This document shows, one piece after another, positions 9,306 to 16,825 of a stretch of 43,508 nt of DNA (its first letter is position 1; each line of letters begins with the position of its first letter). This DNA comes from Oleiagrimonas sp036379395 (GTDB lineage: Bacteria > Pseudomonadota > Gammaproteobacteria > Xanthomonadales > Rhodanobacteraceae): contig DASVGR010000006.1 in NCBI GenBank assembly GCA_036379395.1, positions 1 to 43,508 on the forward strand. Direction: 5' to 3'. Below the pieces are notes generated by a model, which searched no databases, was not told the DNA's origin, and worked only from the letters and a program-made list of their open reading frames with translations. A program made the translations under genes and the position numbers.

Positions 9306-11150
9306 TCACTCGCGTTTGTCTTCCGTCCCCGGCGCGGCTGCCGGGGCACCGTCGGTCACCACGGTCGCGTGTTTTTCATCCGTGGCAAACAGCTGCTCCA
9401 GATCGGCCAAGGCTTCGCGCGAAGTCTGCAGCAGCGCCTTTTCGTCGTCGTACACCAGATACTGCTGCTTGAGCACGTCCTCGTCATGACGGCGAAAACG
9501 CTCGACGCGCTCGCGCGCCGAATCCCGATCCATGCCCAGCAGTTCCAGCACCTCGCGCGTCATCTTCAGGCTGGAATAAAACGTCTCGCGCACCGGCTCG
9601 TCGATGCCCAGATCCATCAGGCGGAACACGTGCTGGCGGTTGCGTGCCCGCGCGATGATCTTCAGGTGCGGAAATTGCCGGCGCACCAGCCGCGCCGTGC
9701 GCAAATTGGCCTGCGGATCATCCGTGGCCAGCACGAACACCTCGGCCTTGTCGGCCTGCGCGGCACGCAACATTTCCGGCCGTGCCGGATCACCGAAATA
9801 CAAAGGTGCCGAGCCGAATTTGCGCACGCGTTCGACCTGCTCGACCGACGACTCCAGCGCCACGAACGGAATGCGCTGGGCATGCAGCACGCGGCCGATG
9901 ATCTGCCCCACGCGACCGAAACCGGCAATGATGACGCGCGGTGTTTCGTCCTCGATGGTGTCATAGGCGCGCGTCGGCTTTTTCTTCGGCGCGACGTTGA
10001 GCACGCGCGCCACGCCCAGCACCAGCAGCGGCGTCAGCGCCATCGACACCGAGATGGCCAGCACCAGCACGTTGCGCTGCACGTCCGTCAGCAAATGCTG
10101 CCGCAGCGCCAGGTCCAGCAACACGAACGCGAATTCGCCACCGCTGGCCAAAAGTGCCGCCAGGCGCAACGCGTCGGCGCCGGACAACCGGGTCAGATAA
10201 CGCCCCAGCGGCCACAGCAGCAAGCCCTTGACCACGATCAGCCCGACCACGATGACCAGCACCAGCGTCGGCCGCGCCAGCAGCAGCGACAAGTCCACCG
10301 ACATGCCCACGCTGACAAAAAACAGCCCCAGCAACAAGCCCTTGAACGGCTCAATGTTGGATTCCAGCTCGTGGCGGTATTCCGAATCGGCCAGCAGCAC
10401 GCCGGCCAGGAACGCACCCAGCGTGACCGAAATGCCGGACAGCTCCATCAACCACGCCACGCCCATCACCACCAGCAGTGCGGTCGCCGTGGACACCTCC
10501 GGGATGCGCGCCTTGGCCACGGCGCGGAACACCGGCCTGAGCAGATAGCGGCCGCCGATGACGACCGCCACGATCACGCCAACCACACGCACCACGCTGT
10601 CCAGATGAAACGCCGTCGCCTGCCCGTGCTCGCCGCCCAGCAGCGGCACCGCGGCAATCAGCGGAATCGCGGCCAAGTCCTGGAACAGCAAAATGGCGAA
10701 CGCCTGACGCCCGTGCGGCTGCCCCGTCTCCTTGCGCTCGGACAGGATCTGCAGACCGAACGCGGTCGAGGACAACGCCAGCGCGCCGCCGACGATGAAC
10801 GCGGCGTGCGTGGACATGCCAAAACCCCACACCGCAATCGCCCCCAGCGCCGTGGCGCACGCCACCACCTGCGCCAAGCCCGTGCCGAACACCGCACGAC
10901 GCATCACCCACAAACGGCGCGGCGACAGCTCCAGGCCGATCACGAACAGCATCAGCACCACGCCAAACTCGGAAATGCTGGCCACGCGTTCGGTATCGTG
11001 GATCAGGCCCAATCCGGACGGGCCGATGACAACGCCGGCAATCAGAAAGCCAAGTACCGCGCCCAGCTTGAAGCGCTTGGCCAGCGGCACGACAAGCACC
11101 GCGGCGACCAGAAAAATCAGGGCTGTCTCGACAAAATCGTGGCTTTCCAC
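9306..11150 (-). CDS. kefB: KefB/KefC-type cation:proton antiporter (CPA2) with RCK domain
   Basis: A 614-residue inner-membrane potassium/proton antiporter of the glutathione-gated type, giving K+ efflux and cytoplasmic acidification under electrophile stress. About twelve membrane segments fill residues 1-375, with FVIGLELSPRRLWVMRR, ALSSTAFGLQIL, LLFQDLAAIPLIAAVPLL and SGGEFAFVL. An RCK (TrkA-N) nucleotide-binding domain follows with the Rossmann loop GFGRVGQIIGRVL, then a basic C-terminal region. I chose the GTG at 11150: GGGAG lies five bases before it, and the resulting N-terminus (ESHDFVETALIFL) aligns with E. coli KefB as I remember it. The frame also opens at a GTG at 11174 eight codons earlier, next to an AATAAT -10-like hexamer. 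No KefG/KefF-type ancillary quinone reductase gene is adjacent. Confidence 0.9.
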   Translation of the reverse strand: MESHDFVETALIFLVAAVLVVPLAKRFKLGAVLGFLIAGVVIGPSGLGLIHDTERVASISEFGVVLMLFVIGLELSPRRLWVMRRAVFGTGLAQVVACATALGAIAVWGFGMSTHAAFIVGGALALSSTAFGLQILSERKETGQPHGRQAFAILLFQDLAAIPLIAAVPLLGGEHGQATAFHLDSVVRVVGVIVAVVIGGRYLLRPVFRAVAKARIPEVSTATALLVVMGVAWLMELSGISVTLGAFLAGVLLADSEYRHELESNIEPFKGLLLGLFFVSVGMSVDLSLLLARPTLVLVIVVGLIVVKGLLLWPLGRYLTRLSGADALRLAALLASGGEFAFVLLDLALRQHLLTDVQRNVLVLAISVSMALTPLLVLGVARVLNVAPKKKPTRAYDTIEDETPRVIIAGFGRVGQIIGRVLHAQRIPFVALESSVEQVERVRKFGSAPLYFGDPARPEMLRAAQADKAEVFVLATDDPQANLRTARLVRRQFPHLKIIARARNRQHVFRLMDLGIDEPVRETFYSSLKMTREVLELLGMDRDSARERVERFRRHDEDVLKQQYLVYDDEKALLQTSREALADLEQLFATDEKHATVVTDGAPAAAPGTEDKRE

Positions 11151-11249
11151 AGGCGCTCCCACAAGGCCGTACACGCCCGATTATTCCATGCCCGCGTGAC
11201 AACGCGATGACTGTCACGACAACCTCCGACATGGGATGATGCGCAAACC

Positions 11250-12017
11250 ATGCGCCCACTTCTCGCCCTGCTTGCCACCCTCGTCCTGGCCGGTTGCGCC
11301 AGCCTTGCGCCGCGCGTGCCGGTGGACGGCTACCGCGTCGTGCACGTCTACCCGCACGACACCGGCGCCTACACCGAAGGCCTGCTCTATCACGACGGCT
11401 TCCTGTACGAGGCGACCGGGCGCATCGGCCATTCGTCCGTGCGCAAGGTCGACCTGGCCACCGGCAAGGTGCTGCAGAAAACGTCCACGCCCTGGCCGGC
11501 CTACGGCGAAGGCATCGCCATCGTCGGCACGCATCTTGTCCAGTTGAGCTGGCGGCGCCACGAAGGCTTCATCTACGACTTGGCCACGCTCACGCCCGTG
11601 GCGCGCTTCGCCTACCCCGGCGAAGGCTGGGCGCTGACCCGGCACGGCAACCAGCTGTACATGAGCGACGGCACGCCGACCATCCGCATCCTTGACGCCG
11701 GCACGCTCAAGCAGACCGGGCAGATCCACGTCACCGCCAACGGCCAGCCGCTGAAAAACATCAACGAGCTGGAATGGGTCAACGGCGAGATTTTTGCCAA
11801 CGTGTGGCTGACCAACCGCATCGCGCGCATCGACCCGGCCACGGGCAAGGTGGTCGGCTGGATCGACCTTGCCGGCCTGGCCCCGCCCGCCGACGCACTG
11901 TCCGATCCGGCCAACGACGTCCTGAACGGCATCGCATGGGACGCCCGAAACCAGCGCCTGTTCGTGACCGGCAAATGCTGGCCGCACGTGTATCAGATCG
12001 AGCTGGTCAAGCGCTGA
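11250..12017 (+). CDS. Glutaminyl-peptide cyclotransferase (glutamine cyclotransferase) lipoprotein
   Basis: A 255-residue protein predicted to convert N-terminal glutamine of peptides to pyroglutamate. The first 16 residues form a lipoprotein signal ending in the lipobox LAGC, so it should be anchored to an envelope membrane facing the periplasm. The rest is the five-bladed propeller of the plant/bacterial QC family: YTEGLLYHDGFLYEATG, STPWPAYGEGIA, MSDGTPTIRILD, INELEWVNGEIFANVW and the final blade LNGIAWDARNQRLFVTGKCWPHVYQIEL. The family is clear and length is normal. It is divergent from the antiporter gene, and a REPIN follows its stop codon. Natural substrates are unknown. Confidence 0.9.
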   Translation: MRPLLALLATLVLAGCASLAPRVPVDGYRVVHVYPHDTGAYTEGLLYHDGFLYEATGRIGHSSVRKVDLATGKVLQKTSTPWPAYGEGIAIVGTHLVQLSWRRHEGFIYDLATLTPVARFAYPGEGWALTRHGNQLYMSDGTPTIRILDAGTLKQTGQIHVTANGQPLKNINELEWVNGEIFANVWLTNRIARIDPATGKVVGWIDLAGLAPPADALSDPANDVLNGIAWDARNQRLFVTGKCWPHVYQIELVKR

Positions 12018-12052
12018 ATCACCGGCCGGACCGGGCCGCCGTGGCGGTTGAA

Positions 12053-12135
12053 CTGTGGGAGCGGGAACGCGCCCGCGCGCGATGGCCAGATGCGGTGCAA
12101 GGCAAGAACCTTCGCCCGCAGGCGGGCTCCTACAG
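12053..12135. repeat. REPIN (two inverted REP sequences)
   Basis: The left REP starts TGTGGGAGCGG at 12054 and runs to GCGCGATGGCC at 12087. The right, inverted REP is CGCCCGCAGGCGGGCTCCTACAG at 12113-12135. The pair resembles those at 15597, 22096 and 29577. The right end contains the stop codon of the TIGR03067-like gene. Confidence 0.8.
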
Positions 12136-12516
12136 ACGCCTGAAGCGGCGCAGGGTCTGGCCCTGCGTGGTGCGGAACACCGTCGGTCGCGGCTGGCCGG
12201 CATCGGCGGCGATGAACACGAAATCGTCTCCATCGAGTTCGTAGCTGGCCGGCAGGCGCAATCCCCGCTCCGCGCCAATCGCGTCGATCCACGTGATGGC
12301 GCGCGGCATTGCCGTGGCATCCAGCTCGAAACGGCCGCGCAGCAACACGCGGCCGTCACGCGCGCGCACCGTGAAGCGCTCGCCCTCGATGTGCGTCAAG
12401 GCGCCCGGCTCGCCGTGCTCGTCCGGCGGCTCGACGACGCCGTTCTCCTCGAACGCCACCTGCTCCCACGCGCCTTGCAGCGCCGCCAGATCACGCAAGG
12501 TGGCATCCGTCGCCAC
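12130..12516 (-). CDS. TIGR03067-like small protein of unknown function
   Basis: 128 residues from a GTG at 12516, which sits two bases after the doxX stop codon and suggests translational coupling. An in-frame ATG at 12552 would overlap doxX by 34 bases and add 12 residues. The motifs LQGAWEQVAFEENG, LTHIEGERFTVRA, GRFELDATAMPRAITWID, YELDGDDFVFI and RPTVFRTTQGQTLRRFRR fit the TIGR03067 family, a beta-rich lipocalin-like fold frequent in planctomycetes and found in some proteobacteria; its function is not established. No signal peptide is visible in either version. The stop codon falls inside a REP sequence, so the C-terminus may have been set by REP insertion. Confidence 0.7.
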   Translation of the reverse strand: MATDATLRDLAALQGAWEQVAFEENGVVEPPDEHGEPGALTHIEGERFTVRARDGRVLLRGRFELDATAMPRAITWIDAIGAERGLRLPASYELDGDDFVFIAADAGQPRPTVFRTTQGQTLRRFRRL

Positions 12517-12518
12517 GT

Positions 12519-12929
12519 TTACTTGCCGCGCACGAGGCGATCCAGGCTCCACGGACCGGGGCCCGCCGCCGAGATGTACAAGAACACGAAGCAGAACGCG
12601 ACCGCCATGCCGCCGCCATTCAAGATCGGGAACACGTGGTTGGCCGGAAAATGCGCCATGAAATAGGCAAACGCCATTTCGCCGGACAGGATGAACGCCA
12701 CCGGCCGCGACCAGATGCCGATCAACAGCAAAAAGCCGCCGAACAGTTCCAGCACGCCGGCCAGACCCGGCACCAGCGTGAACAGGTGGCTGGTCGTGAT
12801 CATGTGGCCGGCCGGAAAGCCCAGCAGTTTTTCACCGCCATGCTGCATGAACAACAGCGCCATGACGATGCGCAAAAGGCTCAGAAAGAACGGAGCCATG
12901 CGGCCCCAGGACGACGCGGTACCAGACAT
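12519..12929 (-). CDS. DoxX family inner-membrane protein
   Basis: A 136-residue protein with four predicted membrane segments and the DoxX hallmarks LLRIVMALLFMQHGGEKLLGFP, LAGVLELFGGFLLLIGIWSRPVAFILSGEMAFAYFMAHFP and ILNGGGMAVAFCFVFLYISAAGPGPWSLD (each longer block begins and ends as given and the family order is intact). The ATG at 12929 is preceded by GGGGAG; the frame continues open to 13106, but that part lies in a repetitive element. DoxX-type proteins are found with respiratory, redox and cell-envelope functions and the role here is unknown. It is first in a probable two-gene unit with the TIGR03067-like gene. Confidence 0.88.
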   Translation of the reverse strand: MSGTASSWGRMAPFFLSLLRIVMALLFMQHGGEKLLGFPAGHMITTSHLFTLVPGLAGVLELFGGFLLLIGIWSRPVAFILSGEMAFAYFMAHFPANHVFPILNGGGMAVAFCFVFLYISAAGPGPWSLDRLVRGK

Positions 12930-12975
12930 GCGGACGCTCCCCGATGGATGAGTTGCCCCGAGTGTACTCGCGGAA

Positions 12976-13145
12976 GGCAGGAGCTTGGGTGACAGAAATC
13001 TTCCGGGCTGCAAAAGCGTCTGTGCGGTCCATATTTCTGCCGCTTCTTGACCCATGGAACCACCATGGGCCGGCGAATCGTCAGCAATCTGTCCTCGCAC
13101 AGTCACTTTTTCGCCTCAAAAATTCCTGCCACCCAAGCTCCCAGC
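12976..13145. repeat. Long imperfect inverted repeat (MITE-like or structured element)
   Basis: Two arms of about 78 bases (12981-13057 and 13063-13140) are imperfect reverse complements. At the outer ends GAGCTTGGGTG matches exactly. The middle aligns with a few mismatches and single-base gaps, including AAAAGCGTCTGTGCGG against AAAAAGTGACTGTGCGAGG. At the centre CCCATGG and CCATGGG flank the 5-base loop AACCA. It contains no convincing gene, although the doxX frame runs through it. It may be a small non-autonomous mobile repeat or a large transcript hairpin; dispersed copies elsewhere cannot be tested here. Confidence 0.65.
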
Positions 13146-13265
13146 AAGAACCGCGTCCTCATCGTGGCGTCGAAACATCCCCGACCAAGACTTTTCAGCC
13201 CATTGGCCACGCCAGCGTTTGGCCATCCACATCTCCCGCATGAAGTTGCCGAAAGACGCACGCAC

Positions 13266-13294
13266 GTTTGCGCTTGATATTGAGAATCACTATT
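13266..13294 (+). promoter_or_regulatory. Fur-box promoter of the DUF3325/DUF3649/PepSY operon
   Basis: GATATTGAGAATCACTATT at 13274-13292 matches about 15 of 19 positions of the classical Fur box. It lies between a -35-like TTGCGC (13266-13271) and a -10-like TATTAT (13289-13294), 17 bases apart, so Fur with Fe2+ would block RNA polymerase. The first strong downstream gene is the iron-related membrane operon. Bases 13146-13265 upstream show no gene. Confidence 0.75.
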
Positions 13295-13364
13295 ATTCGC
13301 AACCTTGGCAGGCAGCCAACTCCACCCGGCGACCCGCTTGTTTCAACCAATCATTGGATGGTTC

Positions 13365-13493
13365 ATGTCCGTCTTTTCCATGCACCTTGCCGCGCGCGAC
13401 TTCGACATTGCCAACGGCCACGCCACGCGTCGACAAGTGCCGGGGCCGACGTTCGGCGCCAATGGGCGCCTCAACGCGCACCGGGCGTTCTAG
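13365..13493 (+). CDS. Possible 42-residue leader or small protein
   Basis: A small frame that begins about 64 bases after the predicted Fur-controlled transcription start, has GGATGG six bases before its ATG, and ends two bases before the ATG of the DUF3325-like gene. The peptide is polar and basic (begins MSVFSMHLAARDFD, ends NGRLNAHRAF) with no membrane segment, signal or family match I recognise. Its position suggests either translational coupling to the next gene or chance. Real expression is uncertain. Confidence 0.3.
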   Translation: MSVFSMHLAARDFDIANGHATRRQVPGPTFGANGRLNAHRAF

Positions 13494-13495
13494 CC

Positions 13496-13762
13496 ATGTG
13501 GCTGCCGGCCCTGCTCGCCTCCACCGCCGCCGCCACGGTTTTCTACCTGACCATGGCGCGGCAAAACTGCTGCCGCAAAACATGGCCGCGCGTCTGGCGC
13601 TGGTTCGCCCTGGCACTGGCCATCGGCGGACTGATTTTGTGGGTGGACAGTGCCGGCACCGGCGCCGGCATCAGTGCGGCCCTCGCGGCCACCATGCTGG
13701 CGTGGACACTGCTGCCGTACCTGGGCTGGTGGTGGCGCGCGCGCCGTGAGGTGAAACCGTGA
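13496..13762 (+). CDS. DUF3325-like membrane protein, iron-uptake operon
   Basis: An 88-residue protein with three hydrophobic stretches: LPALLASTAAATVFYLTMA, WFALALAIGGLILWV and GISAALAATMLAWTLLPYLGWWW. Size, topology and the RQN-C-x-W-R-W arrangement fit the DUF3325 family, which accompanies PepSY-TM proteins and siderophore receptors in Xanthomonadales and pseudomonads. Its role in iron acquisition is inferred from that association and from the Fur box upstream; no biochemical function is established. Its TGA overlaps the next start by four bases (13759), a sign of translational coupling. Confidence 0.75.
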   Translation: MWLPALLASTAAATVFYLTMARQNCCRKTWPRVWRWFALALAIGGLILWVDSAGTGAGISAALAATMLAWTLLPYLGWWWRARREVKP

Positions 13763-14016
13763 TCGCGCGCGCCGCGGCCGGCGTGCTGCTCGGTTTGCCG
13801 CTGACTTGCGCCTTGCTGGCGCTGGCCCTGATCGGCCTGCCCGATCATGGACAAGCCTGGATCATCGCCGCGCTGATCGCATTTTTTCCGCTGTGGACGG
13901 CCTTGATGACCGGCAGTTTCTTTTTCCGCAACGGCCGCCGTGCCTGGCTGGCCTTCGGCGCCGCCAACGTGCTGGCGTTTGCCGCATTGTGGTCGCTGCG
14001 CGCGGCCGGATTGTGA
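13759..14016 (+). CDS. DUF3649-like membrane protein, iron-uptake operon
   Basis: An 85-residue protein with three hydrophobic segments (AAAGVLLGLPLTCALLALALIG, WIIAALIAFFPLWTALMTGSFF by their ends and AWLAFGAANVLAFAALWSL). It begins with a GTG at 13759 overlapping the preceding stop by four bases. The RAAAGVLLG start and overall pattern are typical of DUF3649, normally encoded between DUF3325 and PepSY genes in Fur-regulated operons. Probably an inner-membrane subunit of a ferrisiderophore reductase or uptake complex; that role is inference. The PepSY gene begins 10 bases after its stop. Confidence 0.75.
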   Translation: MIARAAAGVLLGLPLTCALLALALIGLPDHGQAWIIAALIAFFPLWTALMTGSFFFRNGRRAWLAFGAANVLAFAALWSLRAAGL

Positions 14017-14026
14017 GGATGCAGCG

Positions 14027-15601
14027 ATGAAATCATCCACCGTGCGCACGTTCCGCAGCGTCCACACCTGGACCGGCATCATGGCCGGCTTCTTCCTGTT
14101 CATCGCGTTCTACACCGGCGCGTTGATGGTTTTCCACGGCGCGCTCGACACCTGGCAAAACCCGCCGTGGCGCGCCGAAGCCGCCGCCACCGTCAGCGCG
14201 CAGCAACTGGCCGCGCGCTTTGCCGCCGCCCATCCCGACCAGCGCAAGCTGTTCGGCGTGGTCATGCCGTATCCCGGCGCCGCGCAGGCGCCATACGTGT
14301 ACTGGCCAAGCGCGGACGGCGCGCGTTTTGCCACGGCCGACGACCTTGCCGCCACGCGCACGGACATCCCGACCGGCCGTTTCACCGACTACTTGCTGTC
14401 CCTGCACGAATCGCTCGGCATTCCGGTCGCCGGGCTGTACATCCTGGGCATCGTCAGCGTGCTGTACGGGCTGGCGCTGGTGTCGGGTTTCATCATCCGC
14501 CTGCCCGGCATGACACGCGACCTGTTCGCGCTGCGCCACGGCCGCAACCTGAAAAAACTGTGGCAGGACGCGCACAACGTGATCGGCCTGCTGAGCCTGC
14601 CGTTCCATGTCATGTTTGCGCTGACCGGCGCGCTGCTGTGCCTGTTCACGGCCATGCTGCTGGCGCTGAACACGTTGGCCTTCAACGGCCAGCTGACCGC
14701 CGCGGTCGGCCAGGCGTTGAATGACGTGCCGACTGCCACCGCCAGCGGCAAGGCGGCGCCGATGCAGCCGCTGCCCAAGCTCATCGCACGCACCAGACAA
14801 ACCATCCTCGCGCACGGCGCCACCACGTTCCGGCCCGATTACATCGAGTTTCACAACTATGGCGATGCCAACGCCATCGTCGTCGTGCGCGGGCTGTCCG
14901 AAGGCACGCTGGGCACATTCGGTTCGGTGACCCTGAACGGCGTCACCGGCAAGGTGCTGGGCGTGCACGCGGCCGACAGCTACGATGGCAACGGCATCGC
15001 CTACGCGGCCGTGTTCGGGTTGCACTTCGGCTTCTTCGGCGGCGCCGTCGTCAAGTGGATGTATTTCGTGCTGGGCCTGGCCGGCGCGTTCTTGTTCTAC
15101 TCCGGCAACCTGTTGTGGATCGAATCACGCCGCAAGCGCCGGCAAGCCGACCAGCCCGCGCGCACCTGCTGGATGGCACGCGCCACGGTGGGCGTATGCA
15201 TCGGCGCCTGCCTGGGCCTGTCGGCCGCGTTTCTGGCGCTGGCCGTCGCCAACGGCCGCGGCGACGCGGACACGATCCAGAAAAGCGTCGGCTACGGCAC
15301 GTTTGCGCTGGCCTGCGCATGGGGTTGCCTGCGCCCGGTGCCGCACGCCGCGCGCGACCTGCTGTGGGCCACGGCCGGCACGACGGCCCTGGCCGCCATC
15401 GTCGACCTGGCGCGCAACGCACCGGTTTGGCTGGAGCCGTGGACGCCGCTCAAGACCACCGTGTTGATGGTCGACCTGACCGCACTGGCCATGGCCGTGG
15501 CGTTCGCGCTGCTGGCCCGCGCCAGCTGGCGCCGCGCCCGCCACAGCGACGCGAACAGCGTATGGGCACTGTCCATGCCCGCCAGCAGCTCCATGCTGTA
15601 G
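14027..15601 (+). CDS. PepSY-associated transmembrane protein (putative ferric-siderophore reductase)
   Basis: A 524-residue inner-membrane protein. The first helix is VHTWTGIMAGFFLFIAFYTGALMVF, with the HTWTG motif of PepSY_TM proteins. A periplasmic PepSY region follows and a second helix group lies near LSLHESLGIPVAGLYILGIVSVLYGLALVSGFIIRLPG. A conserved HNVIGLLSLPFHVMFALTGALL block, a second PepSY segment (GVTGKVLGVHAADSYDGNGIAYAA), HFGFFGGAVVKWMYFVLGLAGAFLFYSGNLLW and further C-terminal helices complete it. The spaced membrane histidines suggest haem ligation, as in the FoxB/FpvG group that reduces iron from siderophores. It is the last gene of a Fur-boxed operon; a REPIN starts at its stop codon. 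No receptor gene is in the unit. Confidence 0.88.
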   Translation: MKSSTVRTFRSVHTWTGIMAGFFLFIAFYTGALMVFHGALDTWQNPPWRAEAAATVSAQQLAARFAAAHPDQRKLFGVVMPYPGAAQAPYVYWPSADGARFATADDLAATRTDIPTGRFTDYLLSLHESLGIPVAGLYILGIVSVLYGLALVSGFIIRLPGMTRDLFALRHGRNLKKLWQDAHNVIGLLSLPFHVMFALTGALLCLFTAMLLALNTLAFNGQLTAAVGQALNDVPTATASGKAAPMQPLPKLIARTRQTILAHGATTFRPDYIEFHNYGDANAIVVVRGLSEGTLGTFGSVTLNGVTGKVLGVHAADSYDGNGIAYAAVFGLHFGFFGGAVVKWMYFVLGLAGAFLFYSGNLLWIESRRKRRQADQPARTCWMARATVGVCIGACLGLSAAFLALAVANGRGDADTIQKSVGYGTFALACAWGCLRPVPHAARDLLWATAGTTALAAIVDLARNAPVWLEPWTPLKTTVLMVDLTALAMAVAFALLARASWRRARHSDANSVWALSMPASSSML

Positions 15602-15672
15602 GAGCCCGCCTGCGGGCGATGGCCAGAAGCGTCATCAAGCCTTGACGCCATCGCGCGCAGGCGCGCTCCCAC
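15597..15672. repeat. REPIN (two inverted REP sequences)
   Basis: The left REP, TGTAGGAGCCCGCCTGCGGG at 15597-15616 continuing to GCGATGGC, is followed after a short spacer by the inverted copy GCCATCGCGCGCAGGCGCGC at 15647-15666 ending CTCCCAC. It sits between the PepSY gene and the convergent hemB; its left end contains the PepSY stop codon. The stem-loop could also end or stabilise both transcripts. Confidence 0.85.
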
Positions 15673-15711
15673 GAAAAGACAGGTAATCGTCTGGACGTCT
15701 GGACGGCTGTT

Positions 15712-16704
15712 TCAGCCTTCGCGCAGCCAGCGTGCGGCGTCGATGGCGTAGTAAGTGAGGATGGCGTCGGCGCCGGCGCGCTTGAAGGCGGTCAGCGCTT
15801 CCAGCACGCAGGCTTTTTCGTCCAGCCAGCCGTTTTGCGACGCCGCCTTGAGCATCGCGTATTCGCCCGATACCTGATACACGAACGTCGGCATGCCGAA
15901 GGCATCCTTCACGCGCCGCAGCACGTCCAGATACGGCAGGCCCGGCTTGACCATGACCACGTCGGCGCCTTCGTCGATGTCCAGTTCGATCTCGCGCAAC
16001 GCCTCGTCCGAGTTGCCGACATCCATCTGGTAGGTGTGCTTGTTGCCCTTGCCCAGGGTCGCCGCCGAGCCGACCGCGTCGCGGAACGGGCCGTAGAAGC
16101 TGGAGGCATATTTGGCCGAATAGGCCAGGATGCGCGTGTGGATGAAACCATGGCTTTCCAGCGCCTCGCGGATGCTGCCGATGCGGCCATCCATCATGTC
16201 CGACGGCGCGACGAAATCCATGCCGGCCTCGGCCTGTGCCAGCGACATTTTCACCAGTGCCTCGACGGTCGGCTCGTTCATCACGTAGCCGTTCGCGTCG
16301 ATCAGGCCGTCCTGGCCGCTGATGGTGTATGGGTCCAGCGCCACGTCGCCGATCAGGCCCAGTTGCGGATACTTCGCCTTGAGCGCACGCGTGGCGCGCT
16401 GCATGAGGCCCTGCGGATTCCATGCCTCGCGCGCGTCCACGCTTTTCACGTCATCGCCCGGCGACGGAAACAGCGCCAGCGCCGGAATGCCCAGCTCGAC
16501 GCATTGCCCGGCCAATTCCAGCAGCAGGTCGATCGACAGGCGGCTGACGCCCGGCATCGACGGCACCGCTTCGCGCTGCCCTTCACCCTCGATAACGAAC
16601 GCCACCATGATGAGGTCGGACGGCAACAACGTGTGCTCGCGCATCAGCGCGCGGGAGAAGGCATCGTGACGCATGCGGCGCATGCGGATGGCGGGAAAAC
16701 TCAT
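15712..16704 (-). CDS. hemB: Delta-aminolevulinic acid dehydratase (porphobilinogen synthase)
   Basis: A 330-residue cytosolic enzyme that condenses two 5-aminolevulinate molecules to porphobilinogen for haem synthesis. Visible motifs are GVSRLSIDLLL, APSDMMDGRIGSIREAL, the lysine-bearing segments YSAKYASSFYGPFRDA and DVVMVKPGLPYLD (Schiff-base lysine), and TFVYQVSGEYAML. The metal-site stretch is DVALDPYTISGQDG, in which the three cysteines of the zinc type are replaced by A and D, so it is the magnesium-dependent type. The ATG at 16704 is chosen over a GTG at 16716. A promoter candidate lies upstream on the minus strand (TTGTCG at 16758-16753 and TACAAT at 16737-16732, spacing 15). It is divergent from glk. 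Confidence 0.96.
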   Translation of the reverse strand: MSFPAIRMRRMRHDAFSRALMREHTLLPSDLIMVAFVIEGEGQREAVPSMPGVSRLSIDLLLELAGQCVELGIPALALFPSPGDDVKSVDAREAWNPQGLMQRATRALKAKYPQLGLIGDVALDPYTISGQDGLIDANGYVMNEPTVEALVKMSLAQAEAGMDFVAPSDMMDGRIGSIREALESHGFIHTRILAYSAKYASSFYGPFRDAVGSAATLGKGNKHTYQMDVGNSDEALREIELDIDEGADVVMVKPGLPYLDVLRRVKDAFGMPTFVYQVSGEYAMLKAASQNGWLDEKACVLEALTAFKRAGADAILTYYAIDAARWLREG

Positions 16705-16731
16705 GGCAGCAACCACGCGATCGAAAACATC

Positions 16732-16758
16732 ATTGTAACGTTGCCGTCATGACGACAA
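16732..16758 (-). promoter_or_regulatory. Candidate hemB promoter
   Basis: On the minus strand TTGTCG (16758-16753) and TACAAT (16737-16732) are spaced by 15 bases and would give a leader of about 20 bases before the hemB ATG. The -10 hexamer is near consensus, while the -35 and spacing are only fair. Confidence 0.45.
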
Positions 16759-16825
16759 CGCACATGGGCTGCGCTCAAGTGCCTGAAACACGTACTATTG
16801 CGGCTTTACGCCACAGCATTCGCGC

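Noticed and set aside
12930..13106. N-terminal extension of doxX to a start at 13106
   Set aside because: The added 59 residues are translated from the long inverted repeat. The ATG at 12929 has a good ribosome site and gives a normal DoxX length.
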